6,727 nt of DNA from Chitinophagaceae bacterium (GCA_003534175.1 DPFD01000132.1:5038-11764), one strand, 5' to 3'; shown: positions 1-5,726, numbered from the stretch's first letter. The notes: a model not told the origin generated them from the sequence alone. Made by a program: numbers and translations.

Positions 1-25
1 CACTATTCATTTTTCCTGCATTTCG

Positions 26-53
26 TTGCACAATTTAAAGTAGGTTTGCACAA
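26..53. repeat. 8-bp direct repeat in the transketolase promoter
   Basis: TTGCACAA occurs at 26-33 and again at 46-53, exactly 20 bp apart, about two helical turns. The second copy overlaps the end of the -7 promoter element. Same-face spacing over a promoter would suit a regulator operator, but no factor is known to me for this sequence and chance is possible. Confidence 0.35.
41..48 (+). promoter_or_regulatory. Bacteroidota-type -7 element for the transketolase gene
   Basis: TAGGTTTG matches the Bacteroidota primary sigma factor -7 consensus TAnnTTTG at every fixed position and lies 22 bp before the ATG. No clear -33 TTTG/TTG is seen at the usual 19-21 bp spacing; the nearest TTG, at 26-28, is too close. 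The short leader has no strong Shine-Dalgarno sequence, which is normal in this phylum. Confidence 0.5.
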
Positions 54-70
54 CCTTTTTAAATCAGCAC

Positions 71-913
71 ATGAAAAATATTGAAGCATTAGAATCGATG
101 GCCACCCAGGTGCGCCGGGATATTGTAAGGATGGTACATGCCGTTCAAAGCGGGCATCCGGGCGGATCGTTGGGTTGTACTGAATTTTTAACCGCCCTGT
201 ATTTTAAGGTGATGAACCGCAAAATGCCTTTTCAGATGGATGGCATAGGGGAAGATTTGTTTTTCCTCAGCAACGGGCATATCACCCCGGTTTATTATAG
301 TGTGCTGGCCCGCGCCGGATATTTTCCGATAGAGGAATTAAAAACTTTCAGAAAGATCAACACCAGGTTACAGGGACACCCCACCACCCACGAAGATTTA
401 CCCGGAGTACGCATTGCATCAGGATCGCTGGGGCAAGGCATGAGTGTGGCAGTAGGTGCGGCTAAGGCCAAAAAACTGAATGGCGATAATACCATTGTAT
501 ATTCTTTACATGGAGACGGCGAGTTAAACGAAGGCCAGAACTGGGAAGCTATTTTGTTTGCAGCTCATCACCGCATTGATAATATTATATCTACCATAGA
601 TGTGAATGGCCAGCAAATTGACGGCTCCACCAACCAGGTGATGAACCTCGATCCGTTGCGCGATAAATTCAAGGCCTTCAATTGGGAAGTGATGGAAATG
701 GAAGGCAACAAGATGCAGGCGGTGGTGGAGGGATTGGAACATGCTAAAACGCTTACCGGAAAAGGCAAGCCCGTGGTTATTCTCATGAAAACCAACATGG
801 GTCACGGAGTAGATTTCATGGCCGGCACCCATGAATGGCATGGCATTGCTCCCAATGATGAACAACTGGAAAGGGCCCTGGCACAACTGCCTGAAACCAT
901 CGGCGATTATTGA
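71..913 (+). CDS. tkt: Transketolase, N-terminal (TPP-binding) subunit
   Basis: This is the cytosolic N-terminal half of a split transketolase. With a C-terminal subunit it would move two-carbon units between sugar phosphates in the non-oxidative pentose phosphate pathway. The 280 residues cover only the pyrophosphate-binding domain. Family motifs seen are SGHPGG (27-32), SNGH (67-70), GHPT (102-105), GSLGQGM (118-124), and the TPP/Mg motif from GDG (148-150) to Asn179 in DVNGQQ. A conserved HEWHG follows near 254-258. A full-length single-chain enzyme is about 650 residues, so this is a subunit and not a truncation: the end is clean and no homologous sequence follows. The C-terminal subunit gene, often directly downstream in related genomes, is not here; the next gene is convergent. 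The ATG at 71 is preferred because it follows the promoter closely and keeps the usual N-terminal helix. Confidence 0.93.
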   Translation: MKNIEALESMATQVRRDIVRMVHAVQSGHPGGSLGCTEFLTALYFKVMNRKMPFQMDGIGEDLFFLSNGHITPVYYSVLARAGYFPIEELKTFRKINTRLQGHPTTHEDLPGVRIASGSLGQGMSVAVGAAKAKKLNGDNTIVYSLHGDGELNEGQNWEAILFAAHHRIDNIISTIDVNGQQIDGSTNQVMNLDPLRDKFKAFNWEVMEMEGNKMQAVVEGLEHAKTLTGKGKPVVILMKTNMGHGVDFMAGTHEWHGIAPNDEQLERALAQLPETIGDY

Positions 914-950
914 TTACCGTAAGTTTATAGGCTGACGGGCCGCACGGTAA
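914..950. terminator. Possible weak bidirectional terminator at the convergent stops
   Basis: TTACCGT (914-920) is perfectly complementary to ACGGTAA (944-950), giving a 7-bp stem with a 23-nt loop. It starts at the abutting stop codons of the two convergent genes, so the permease stop codon lies inside the stem. There is no T-tract on either side, so intrinsic termination would be weak. It may be a chance inverted repeat. Confidence 0.2.
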
Positions 951-2134
951 GCCGGCAGCCAGGATGCCAGCAGCGAAATGGATAAGGCCGTTGCGGCTAC
1001 CATCAGAAAATCAGTTGCCATCAGTTTTACCGGAAAATGGCTGATGAGGAAGGAATCGCCCTGCATGGGGATGAGTTTAAACTCCAGCTGCAACACACAG
1101 ATGATGGTGGCCAGCGTAATTCCTGCAGCCGCCCCGATGATACCCAGCAATAACCCTTCACTCATAAAAATCTGCTGAATTTTTAGGTTGGAACTGCCCA
1201 TGCTTTTCAGAATCGAAATATCTCTTTTTTTCTCCAGTACCAGCATCGTTAAGGCACTAATCATATTAAAAGCAGCGATGATCAGGATGAGCGTAAGTAC
1301 TGCATAGATTGCCCATTTCTCTGTTTTCATGGTATTGAACAGACTGGTATTTTGTTCGTACCGGCTCAACACTTTCATTTCAGGGCCGAGGATTTGCTGT
1401 AAGTTTTTCTTTACATCATCCACACGTATATCGGGGTTCAGTTGAATATCATAAGAGGTATACACGTGTTCGGGCAGAGAGAGTTGCTGACGCACAAACG
1501 GCAGGTTGGTAATGGCAATGGTATTATCGAATTCCTGCTGAATGGTGAAAGAGCCGGATGCCACCACGTTGCCTTCGCTCATGGAAGATAACGGGTCGTT
1601 GGACGTATTGCCTGCTTTGGGAAGGATAACCGTGGTAGGTAGATATTCATACAATGCACCAATGACAATGCCGGTGGCCTGGCGTATGCCCGAACCCAAA
1701 ACAATCAGCGGTTCATCCACCGTTCCTATTTCATAATTCCCCCGGGTGATTTTTTCGGCCACATTGCTCACACGGGTATAGTTTTCGTCTACGCCTTTCA
1801 GATAGATTACCGTTTGTGATTCACCATGCTGCAACAGGGCTTTTTCTTCGAGCACGAGCGAGGCAGCTGAAATGCCCGGTGTGGCGTTGATCTGGCGAAT
1901 CATCTCAGGCGTGAGGGTGATGGTTTTTCCCTTTGCCGGAACAATTTTTATGTCGGTATAAAATGTGGCATACAATGAACGCACCAGATCTTCAAATCCG
2001 TTGAACACACTGAGTACCAGAATCTGGCAGCAGGTAGCAAATGCGATAACCGATGCGGTTACCCATGAAATGATCTGAATTGCATGAGCTGATTTCTTTG
2101 CCCTGAAGTATCGCCATGCAAACGTGAATATCAT
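914..2134 (-). CDS. FtsX-like ABC permease, LolC/LolE type
   Basis: This is an inner-membrane permease of the MacB/FtsX superfamily, most like the LolC/LolE subunits that release lipoproteins from the inner membrane for transport to the outer membrane. The 406 residues show the family layout: a short cytoplasmic N-terminus (FAWRYFRAKKS), TM1 about 22-45, a large periplasmic domain about 50-270, then TM2 (about 275-300), TM3 (about 325-350) and TM4 (about 373-395). The cytoplasmic EKKRDISILKSMG (301-313) after TM2 is the FtsX-family coupling-helix signature that contacts the ATPase. The length matches LolC/E (about 400). No LolD-like ATPase is in the window, so its partner is elsewhere. It starts 12 bp after the rbfA stop and is probably co-transcribed with it, a pairing I recall from other Bacteroidota. 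The substrate is inferred from family only. Confidence 0.85.
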   Translation of the reverse strand: MIFTFAWRYFRAKKSAHAIQIISWVTASVIAFATCCQILVLSVFNGFEDLVRSLYATFYTDIKIVPAKGKTITLTPEMIRQINATPGISAASLVLEEKALLQHGESQTVIYLKGVDENYTRVSNVAEKITRGNYEIGTVDEPLIVLGSGIRQATGIVIGALYEYLPTTVILPKAGNTSNDPLSSMSEGNVVASGSFTIQQEFDNTIAITNLPFVRQQLSLPEHVYTSYDIQLNPDIRVDDVKKNLQQILGPEMKVLSRYEQNTSLFNTMKTEKWAIYAVLTLILIIAAFNMISALTMLVLEKKRDISILKSMGSSNLKIQQIFMSEGLLLGIIGAAAGITLATIICVLQLEFKLIPMQGDSFLISHFPVKLMATDFLMVAATALSISLLASWLPAYRAARQPINLR

Positions 2135-2146
2135 AACAACAATGGG

Positions 2147-2521
2147 TTACTGAGGAGATTGCTTATCGTCTTTTTCTTTGATTTCTTTAAACAGCTTTTC
2201 CATTTTATCAACGTATTCGAGGGTGTCGTCGATGTAAAACTGAAGCACAGGCATGGTTCTGAACTGGTGCCTTACGCTGGTGGTCAGCATTCTTTTAATT
2301 TCATGTGCCTTATCCTGAATGGTTTTCATCGCCTCCGGCACATCAGGTACTTTAAAAAAACTCAGGTATATCCTGGCTTCATGCAAATCGGGGGTAATTT
2401 TTACGGAAGCTATGGATACCATGCCACCGTGAATCATGGATAAACCTAAACGCTGAAAAATTTCATTCATTTCTTTTTCAATAACGGCGGCCACCTGCTT
2501 TTGTCTTTTTCCTTCTATCAT
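2147..2521 (-). CDS. rbfA: 30S ribosome-binding factor RbfA
   Basis: RbfA is a small KH-fold protein that binds the immature 30S subunit and helps process and fold the 5' end of 16S rRNA; in E. coli it is needed at low temperature. The 124 residues are the usual length. Visible family features are the basic N-terminal helix (GKRQKQVAAVIEKEM, 4-18), the strand segment SIASVKITPDLHEARIYLSF (36-55), and the C-terminal signature RHQFRTMPVLQFYIDDTLEY (84-103), close to the RbfA pattern ending in P-x-L-x-F-x-x-D-x-x. The end is a charged, probably disordered KEKDDKQSPQ tail. The ATG at 2519-2521 is the first Met of the frame and gives the expected family start. It is the first gene of a probable two-gene operon with the permease and is divergent from the ABC exporter gene. 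Confidence 0.93.
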   Translation of the reverse strand: MIEGKRQKQVAAVIEKEMNEIFQRLGLSMIHGGMVSIASVKITPDLHEARIYLSFFKVPDVPEAMKTIQDKAHEIKRMLTTSVRHQFRTMPVLQFYIDDTLEYVDKMEKLFKEIKEKDDKQSPQ

Positions 2522-2539
2522 AGCTCAGGGGTTAAAGTG

Positions 2540-2547
2540 TAAATTTA
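2540..2547 (-). promoter_or_regulatory. Possible -7 element for the rbfA operon
   Basis: On the minus strand TAAATTTA matches TAnnTTTG at all fixed positions except the last (A for G) and lies 18 bp before the rbfA ATG. It is also a perfect palindrome, so the match could be incidental. No convincing -33 element is seen. Confidence 0.25.
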
Positions 2548-2574
2548 ATTACTTTAAAGGAGTATTATCTTCAT

Positions 2575-2582
2575 TAATTTTG
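2575..2582 (+). promoter_or_regulatory. -7 element very close to the ABC exporter start
   Basis: TAATTTTG fully matches TAnnTTTG and ends only 4 bp before the ATG at 2587. A weak -33-like TTTA lies at 2553-2556. If this element is used, transcription would begin at or within a few bases of the ATG, giving a leaderless or nearly leaderless mRNA. Confidence 0.45.
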
Positions 2583-2586
2583 CCCG

Positions 2587-4413
2587 ATGAAGAATTTGCA
2601 GGCTATTTTCAAGTATATCAAAAACTATCCGGGCCTGGTAGCGGCCTATTTTAGTTTTAATATACTATCCGTTCTGTTCAGTGTGATTTCACTGGGTATG
2701 CTTGCTCCATTCCTCATGCTGATTTTTAAACTGGATGGGGGAGATGTGTTGGATATGGTGGGCGGAAAAGGATTTAATCCCATTCAGGAGATAAAAGTTC
2801 AGGTTGCAAAGATGGTAGAAACACCCGGTGGTGCTGAGAAGGCGTTGCTGATGATTTGTGCAATCATATTTGTGGCCATTATATTGAAGAACACTTTCGC
2901 TTATCTCAGCATGTATTATCTGAACCCGATTCGTAACCGCATCCTGAATGATATGCGTACAAATATGTACAATAAAATCCTTCGGTTGCCGATTGGGTTT
3001 TTCAGTGATCAGCGCAAGGGCGATGTGATGAGTCGTTTCTCAAACGACGTGAATGATCTGGAAGTATCCACCATCAGTGTGCTTGAAAGTTTGTTCCGCG
3101 AGCCCATTACCATCCTGTTTTATTTTACCTATCTGGTAATGTTAAGTCCGCAGTTAACCTTGTTTCTGGTGTTGTTCCTTCCGGTGGCAGGGTTTATCCT
3201 TGGTCGCGTGGGGCGCACGCTGAAGAAAAAAAATCAACGGGTACTTCAGCAGTTTTCAAATATGTTTTCAACCATTGAGGAAACATTAGGCGGGATACGG
3301 GTGATCAAGGCGTTTAATGCAGAACGTAAGGTGAAGCAGCGTTTCGATGAACAATCTGAAACCATCTACCACCTGAAAAATAAAGCCAATCGCCGCAGAG
3401 ACCTTGCCTCTCCCCTGTCGGAAGCCCTGGGAGTAACAGCAGTGTTGTGTATTTTATTATATGGCGGACGATTGATATTGAACAATGATTCCGGAATCGG
3501 GTTGAATGCCGAAGACTTCATCACCTACATTGCTTTCTTCTCTCAGTTGATACAACCCCTGAAAGGATTGTCTACCGCATCATTCAACATACAGAAAGGC
3601 GCAGCCAGTATCGAGCGTATTGAAAAGCTCATTCAAACCAATGAAGAAATCATAGATGCGCCTAATGCCAAAACCCTGGATTCATTTGAACATTCCATTG
3701 AATTCAGAAATGTAAGTTTCGCTTATGAGGATAAAGTGGTTTTAAAGAATATCAACCTTACCATCCCCAAAGGAAAAACTGTGGCACTGGTGGGTAGCAG
3801 CGGAGCGGGAAAAAGCACGTTGGCAGATTTGGTTCCCAGGTTCATTGAGGCCACCGAAGGGGAGGTGCTGATAGATGGTGTGTCTATCAAGGAATATACT
3901 ATCCATTCAGTTCGAAGTAAGATGGGAATTGTAACGCAGGAAGCTATCCTGTTTAACGATACCATTGCCAATAACATTGCCCTGGGGGTAGAGGATGCGC
4001 CGGAGGAAGCGATTGTACAGGCGGCTACTATTGCCAATGCACATTCATTTATTCTTCAAAAGGAGCAGGGGTATCAGACCTCTGTGGGAGAGCGGGGCAG
4101 CAAATTGAGCGGTGGTGAACGCCAGCGGATTACGATTGCGCGCGCTGTAATGAAAAATCCACCTATACTGATTTTAGATGAAGCTACTTCTTCGCTGGAT
4201 ACCGAAAGTGAACGCTTGGTGCAGGAAGCAATTAATCATTTAATGAGCAACCGCACTACCCTGGTAATCGCGCATCGACTGAGTACCGTACGCCACGCCG
4301 ATGAAATTATTGTATTGCAGAAAGGGGAGATTACCGAACGGGGAACTCATGATCAATTGCTGGCCAGGGGTGGGTTGTATAAAAGGCTGATTGACATGCA
4401 GGAGGTGAGTTAA
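2587..4413 (+). CDS. MsbA-like ABC exporter (fused permease and ATPase)
   Basis: This is a full-length type IV ABC half-transporter that should work as a homodimer in the inner membrane; MsbA, which flips lipid A core and phospholipid, is the best-known relative. Of 608 residues, about 1-335 form the membrane domain, with hydrophobic segments near 17-48, 86-112, 170-187, 190-208, 280-297 and 311-330. The loop between the first two (about 49-85) is longer than in E. coli MsbA. The ATPase domain is complete: A-loop Tyr380, Walker A GSSGAGKST (403-411), Q-loop Gln451, signature LSGGERQR (507-514), Walker B LILDE (528-532), D-loop SLD (536-538) and H-loop His563. All catalytic residues are present, so it should be active. 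The ATG follows a -7 element directly. It is monocistronic as far as seen. The substrate cannot be told from sequence; lipid, peptide and drug export are all possible. Confidence 0.9.
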   Translation: MKNLQAIFKYIKNYPGLVAAYFSFNILSVLFSVISLGMLAPFLMLIFKLDGGDVLDMVGGKGFNPIQEIKVQVAKMVETPGGAEKALLMICAIIFVAIILKNTFAYLSMYYLNPIRNRILNDMRTNMYNKILRLPIGFFSDQRKGDVMSRFSNDVNDLEVSTISVLESLFREPITILFYFTYLVMLSPQLTLFLVLFLPVAGFILGRVGRTLKKKNQRVLQQFSNMFSTIEETLGGIRVIKAFNAERKVKQRFDEQSETIYHLKNKANRRRDLASPLSEALGVTAVLCILLYGGRLILNNDSGIGLNAEDFITYIAFFSQLIQPLKGLSTASFNIQKGAASIERIEKLIQTNEEIIDAPNAKTLDSFEHSIEFRNVSFAYEDKVVLKNINLTIPKGKTVALVGSSGAGKSTLADLVPRFIEATEGEVLIDGVSIKEYTIHSVRSKMGIVTQEAILFNDTIANNIALGVEDAPEEAIVQAATIANAHSFILQKEQGYQTSVGERGSKLSGGERQRITIARAVMKNPPILILDEATSSLDTESERLVQEAINHLMSNRTTLVIAHRLSTVRHADEIIVLQKGEITERGTHDQLLARGGLYKRLIDMQEVS

Positions 4414-4733
4414 GTGCAGTGCATATCAGCATTCGTTGCCTGATGTTTGTTTGAACGCAATAGGCGTTTCTGTCGATTTCGTGTATCCTTTACTGTGAGT
4501 TTAGTCTATTGAATGGTAGTTGCACCCTTCCCCCAAAAGTACGGGGCCCCATATCCAGTTCCGTAAATTTTTTAATACCAGTCGTTTTTAACCGTTTACT
4601 TACGAATGAAAATGGTTGCACATGGTAATGCTTTGTGTTCAAGGTGAATTTAACCGCGGAGCTTAATAATTTCCGCATGCGTGAGTGGTTTCCAAATCCC
4701 ACGCAAGCCATCGCCAAACATCTATGTATCACC
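4414..4733. other. Intergenic stretch without a convincing gene
   Basis: Between the ABC exporter and the first REP-like hairpin I see no supported gene. An 80-codon minus-strand frame at 4490-4732 has no recognisable domain and ends against the hairpin. Small structures are AACGC/GCGTT (4454-4458 with 4464-4468) followed by only two further T and too weak for a confident terminator, and a GGGGCCCC palindrome at 4543-4550. GTTGCAC occurs twice (around 4519 and 4615). It may be decayed coding DNA, but I cannot show from what. Confidence 0.5.
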
Positions 4734-4758
4734 GTCGCCTGGTCTCCTGACCAGCGAC
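4734..4758 (+). repeat. REP-like bulged hairpin, left copy
   Basis: The 25-nt element reads as arm GTCGC-C-TGGTC (4734-4744), loop TCCT (4745-4748), arm GACCAGCGAC (4749-4758). All ten pairs are Watson-Crick, with one bulged C at 4739. It ends 41 bp before the RAYT start codon. It matches the reverse complement of the hairpin at 5340-5364 at 20 of 25 positions, including loop and bulge. REP elements are typically short, imperfect palindromes next to RAYT genes, which this fits. Confidence 0.75.
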
Positions 4759-4799
4759 AATTATTATGTCTGCACTCATTTAATTTTTAAATTAGTTCA

Positions 4800-5324
4800 A
4801 TGAATCAATCCTACCCCGAATACTGGCCACAATATTTTACAGCTACTATTTATGAGTGGAAGCATTTACTTTTAGTTAATGCACATAAAAGTATAATCGT
4901 TAACTGTTTAAAATTTATGGTAAACGAAAGATGGATAATATTAAATGCTTTTGTTATCATGAGCAACCACTTTCATTGTATATGGCAGCCTCAATTAGGG
5001 TTTACACCCTCAGGTATTCAGGCTTCATTTTTGAAATATACTGCCCAACAGTTTAAGCGTTTGCTCTGGATAGATAATACAAATTTTTTGGAAGAATTTA
5101 GAGTAAATAAATACGACCGGAAATACCAGTTTTGGATAAGAGAACCATTAAGCGTTGAATTAAGAACATCTTCAGTTTTTTTTCAGAAGCTAGATTACAT
5201 TCATTATAATCCTGTGAAAGCAGGGCTAAGTAAATATCCTGAAGAATATTATTATTCCTCAGCCAGGTTCTATCATCTTGGTACAGATCATTTTGATATG
5301 CTGACACATTATTCCGAAAAGTAA
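4800..5324 (+). CDS. REP-associated tyrosine transposase (RAYT), Y1/HUH family
   Basis: This is a Y1-type HUH single-strand DNA endonuclease related to IS200/IS605 TnpA. It would nick DNA at hairpins, forming a 5'-phosphotyrosine link. Of 174 residues, the start YFTATIYEWKHLL (12-24) fits the first strand and helix of the family. The metal-binding HUH motif is His57-Phe58-His59 within VIMSNHFHCIW (52-62). FWIREP lies at 111-116, and the family block DYIHYNPVKAGL (132-143) carries the likely nucleophile Tyr133. The C-terminal YPEEYYYSSA pattern (146-155) is also common in this family. All catalytic residues are intact, so no decay is seen. Length is typical of RAYTs. The gene is strongly AT-rich: two sampled 60-base lines have 14 and 17 G+C, against 28 in a sampled line of the exporter gene. 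A weak -7-like TAATTTTT lies at 4781-4788. A non-REP IS200-like transposase is the main alternative, but the hairpin pair argues against it. Confidence 0.85.
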   Translation: MNQSYPEYWPQYFTATIYEWKHLLLVNAHKSIIVNCLKFMVNERWIILNAFVIMSNHFHCIWQPQLGFTPSGIQASFLKYTAQQFKRLLWIDNTNFLEEFRVNKYDRKYQFWIREPLSVELRTSSVFFQKLDYIHYNPVKAGLSKYPEEYYYSSARFYHLGTDHFDMLTHYSEK

Positions 5325-5339
5325 TGGTGCTCCTCTAAG

Positions 5340-5364
5340 CCCGCTGGTCGGGAGACCAGGCGGG
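5340..5364 (-). repeat. REP-like bulged hairpin, right copy (inverted)
   Basis: On the plus strand the element reads as arm CCCGCTGGTC (5340-5349), loop GGGA (5350-5353), arm GACCA-G-GCGGG (5354-5364), with one unpaired G in the 3' arm. Read on the minus strand, the bulge, TGGTC core and loop position coincide with the left copy. The two outermost pairs differ between copies but remain paired in both. It starts 15 bp after the RAYT stop codon. No T-run follows, so it is not a typical intrinsic terminator. Confidence 0.75.
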
Positions 5365-5410
5365 GGCGAAAATCAAATTACTTGATCAATTGAATCAACC
5401 ATTTCTTTCC

Positions 5411-5448
5411 CTCCTTTTTCCTTGATGAAAAAGGAGCAAAAAATCAAG
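5411..5448 (+). repeat. Hairpin with loop complementary to downstream bases
   Basis: CTCCTTTTTC (5411-5420) and GAAAAAGGAG (5427-5436) form a perfect 10-bp stem. The whole 6-nt loop CTTGAT (5421-5426) is the exact reverse complement of ATCAAG at 5443-5448, 6 nt beyond the stem. The transcript could form an H-type pseudoknot or switch between two exclusive hairpins. From memory, similar loop-plus-ATCAAG patterns recur between genes in Bacteroidota; this is not verified here. Confidence 0.55.
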
Positions 5449-5579
5449 TTGAATCGAAGGCGATTGCTTCGCACCGCTTACGCCTGCGCTTCAGGCTTCC
5501 CTCTTTTTGCCCCCGCCGTGGCGGGGTGGGGCAAAAAGCGCCCTTCCGCTCGTCGTTACGTTATCGCTGGCGATTCAAC
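5448..5579. repeat. 132-bp imperfect palindrome, MITE-like
   Basis: The outer 9 bp are perfectly inverted: GTTGAATCG (5448-5456) and CGATTCAAC (5571-5579). Inside, both arms continue with GCGAT after a 3-bp mismatch, so 5448-5467 matches the opposite arm at about 16 of 20 positions. The centre holds CTTTTTGCCCC (5503-5513) against GGGGCAAAAAG (5528-5538), enclosing the CCGCC/GGCGG core. The left arm has its own small hairpin GCCTG/CAGGC (5482-5486 with 5492-5496). The GC-rich, nested palindromic design resembles a non-autonomous palindromic repeat and not a gene. No target-site duplication is clear. Confidence 0.5.
5511..5526. repeat. 16-bp GC-rich palindrome, copy 1 of 2
   Basis: CCCCGCCGTGGCGGGG is present here and again, identical, at 5703-5718. 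Here it forms the tip of the larger palindrome; the second copy is the stem of a terminator. Identity over 16 bp within about 190 bp suggests a shared origin or a repeat family. Confidence 0.6.
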
Positions 5580-5597
5580 GGTGAAGATTCTTGGTTT

Positions 5598-5725
5598 TAA
5601 ATTTGTAACTGACAATAAAAATATAAAAGTCAATATTCCGCTGCCCGGTACTACAGTAGTACAAAAGCTTAATTGGAGCTACCCGATGCGTGGAGGTAAT
5701 TACCCCGCCGTGGCGGGGCTTTTTT
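5598..5725 (+). ncRNA. Candidate small RNA ending at a strong terminator
   Basis: TAAATTTG (5598-5605) matches TAnnTTTG fully, and a strong intrinsic terminator ends at 5725. A transcript from about 5612 would be about 115 nt. Within it, GTACTAC-A-GTAGTAC (5648-5662) is a 15-bp odd palindrome that could act as a dimerising or protein-binding site, although a 1-nt loop is too tight for a full intramolecular stem. No -33 element is visible. No known RNA family was recognised. The call rests only on the promoter-terminator pairing. Confidence 0.25.
5703..5725 (+). terminator. Strong rho-independent terminator
   Basis: CCCCGCC (5703-5709) pairs with GGCGGGG (5712-5718) around GT; in practice the loop would open to four bases. 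After a single C, a six-T run follows at 5720-5725. The form is a textbook intrinsic terminator for the plus strand. No clear gene ends just before it: the RAYT stop is about 380 bp upstream, so it may end a small RNA or be part of a mobile repeat. Confidence 0.65.
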
Positions 5726-5726
5726 G

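Larger units (their letters stand above)
4734..5364 (+). mobile_element. REPtron-like unit: RAYT between inverted hairpins
   Basis: The unit of about 631 bp consists of one HUH/Y1 transposase gene with one bulged hairpin on each side in opposite orientations. This is the arrangement called a REPtron (RAYT plus its cognate REP pair). The hairpins lie 41 bp before the start codon and 15 bp after the stop codon, so the unit is minimal. There is no tnpB, resolvase or passenger gene, which argues against a classical IS200/IS605 element. RAYTs are generally single-copy and vertically kept, and act on REP copies elsewhere. Whether the host genome carries dispersed copies of this hairpin cannot be seen here. 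Confidence 0.65.

Noticed and set aside
524..886. A 120-codon minus-strand frame inside the transketolase gene.
   Set aside because: It is antisense to conserved transketolase codons and shows no domain; a shadow of the real gene.
4490..4732. An 80-codon minus-strand frame between the ABC exporter and the left hairpin.
   Set aside because: No recognisable domain or promoter; the start region abuts the hairpin and the composition is not clearly coding. A decayed gene remains possible but cannot be shown.
4734..5364. A classical IS200/IS605 insertion sequence.
   Set aside because: There is no tnpB/iscB-type partner. The hairpins are a symmetric inverted pair of one consensus rather than distinct left and right end structures, and the protein's DYIHYNPVKAGL block and length suit a RAYT better.
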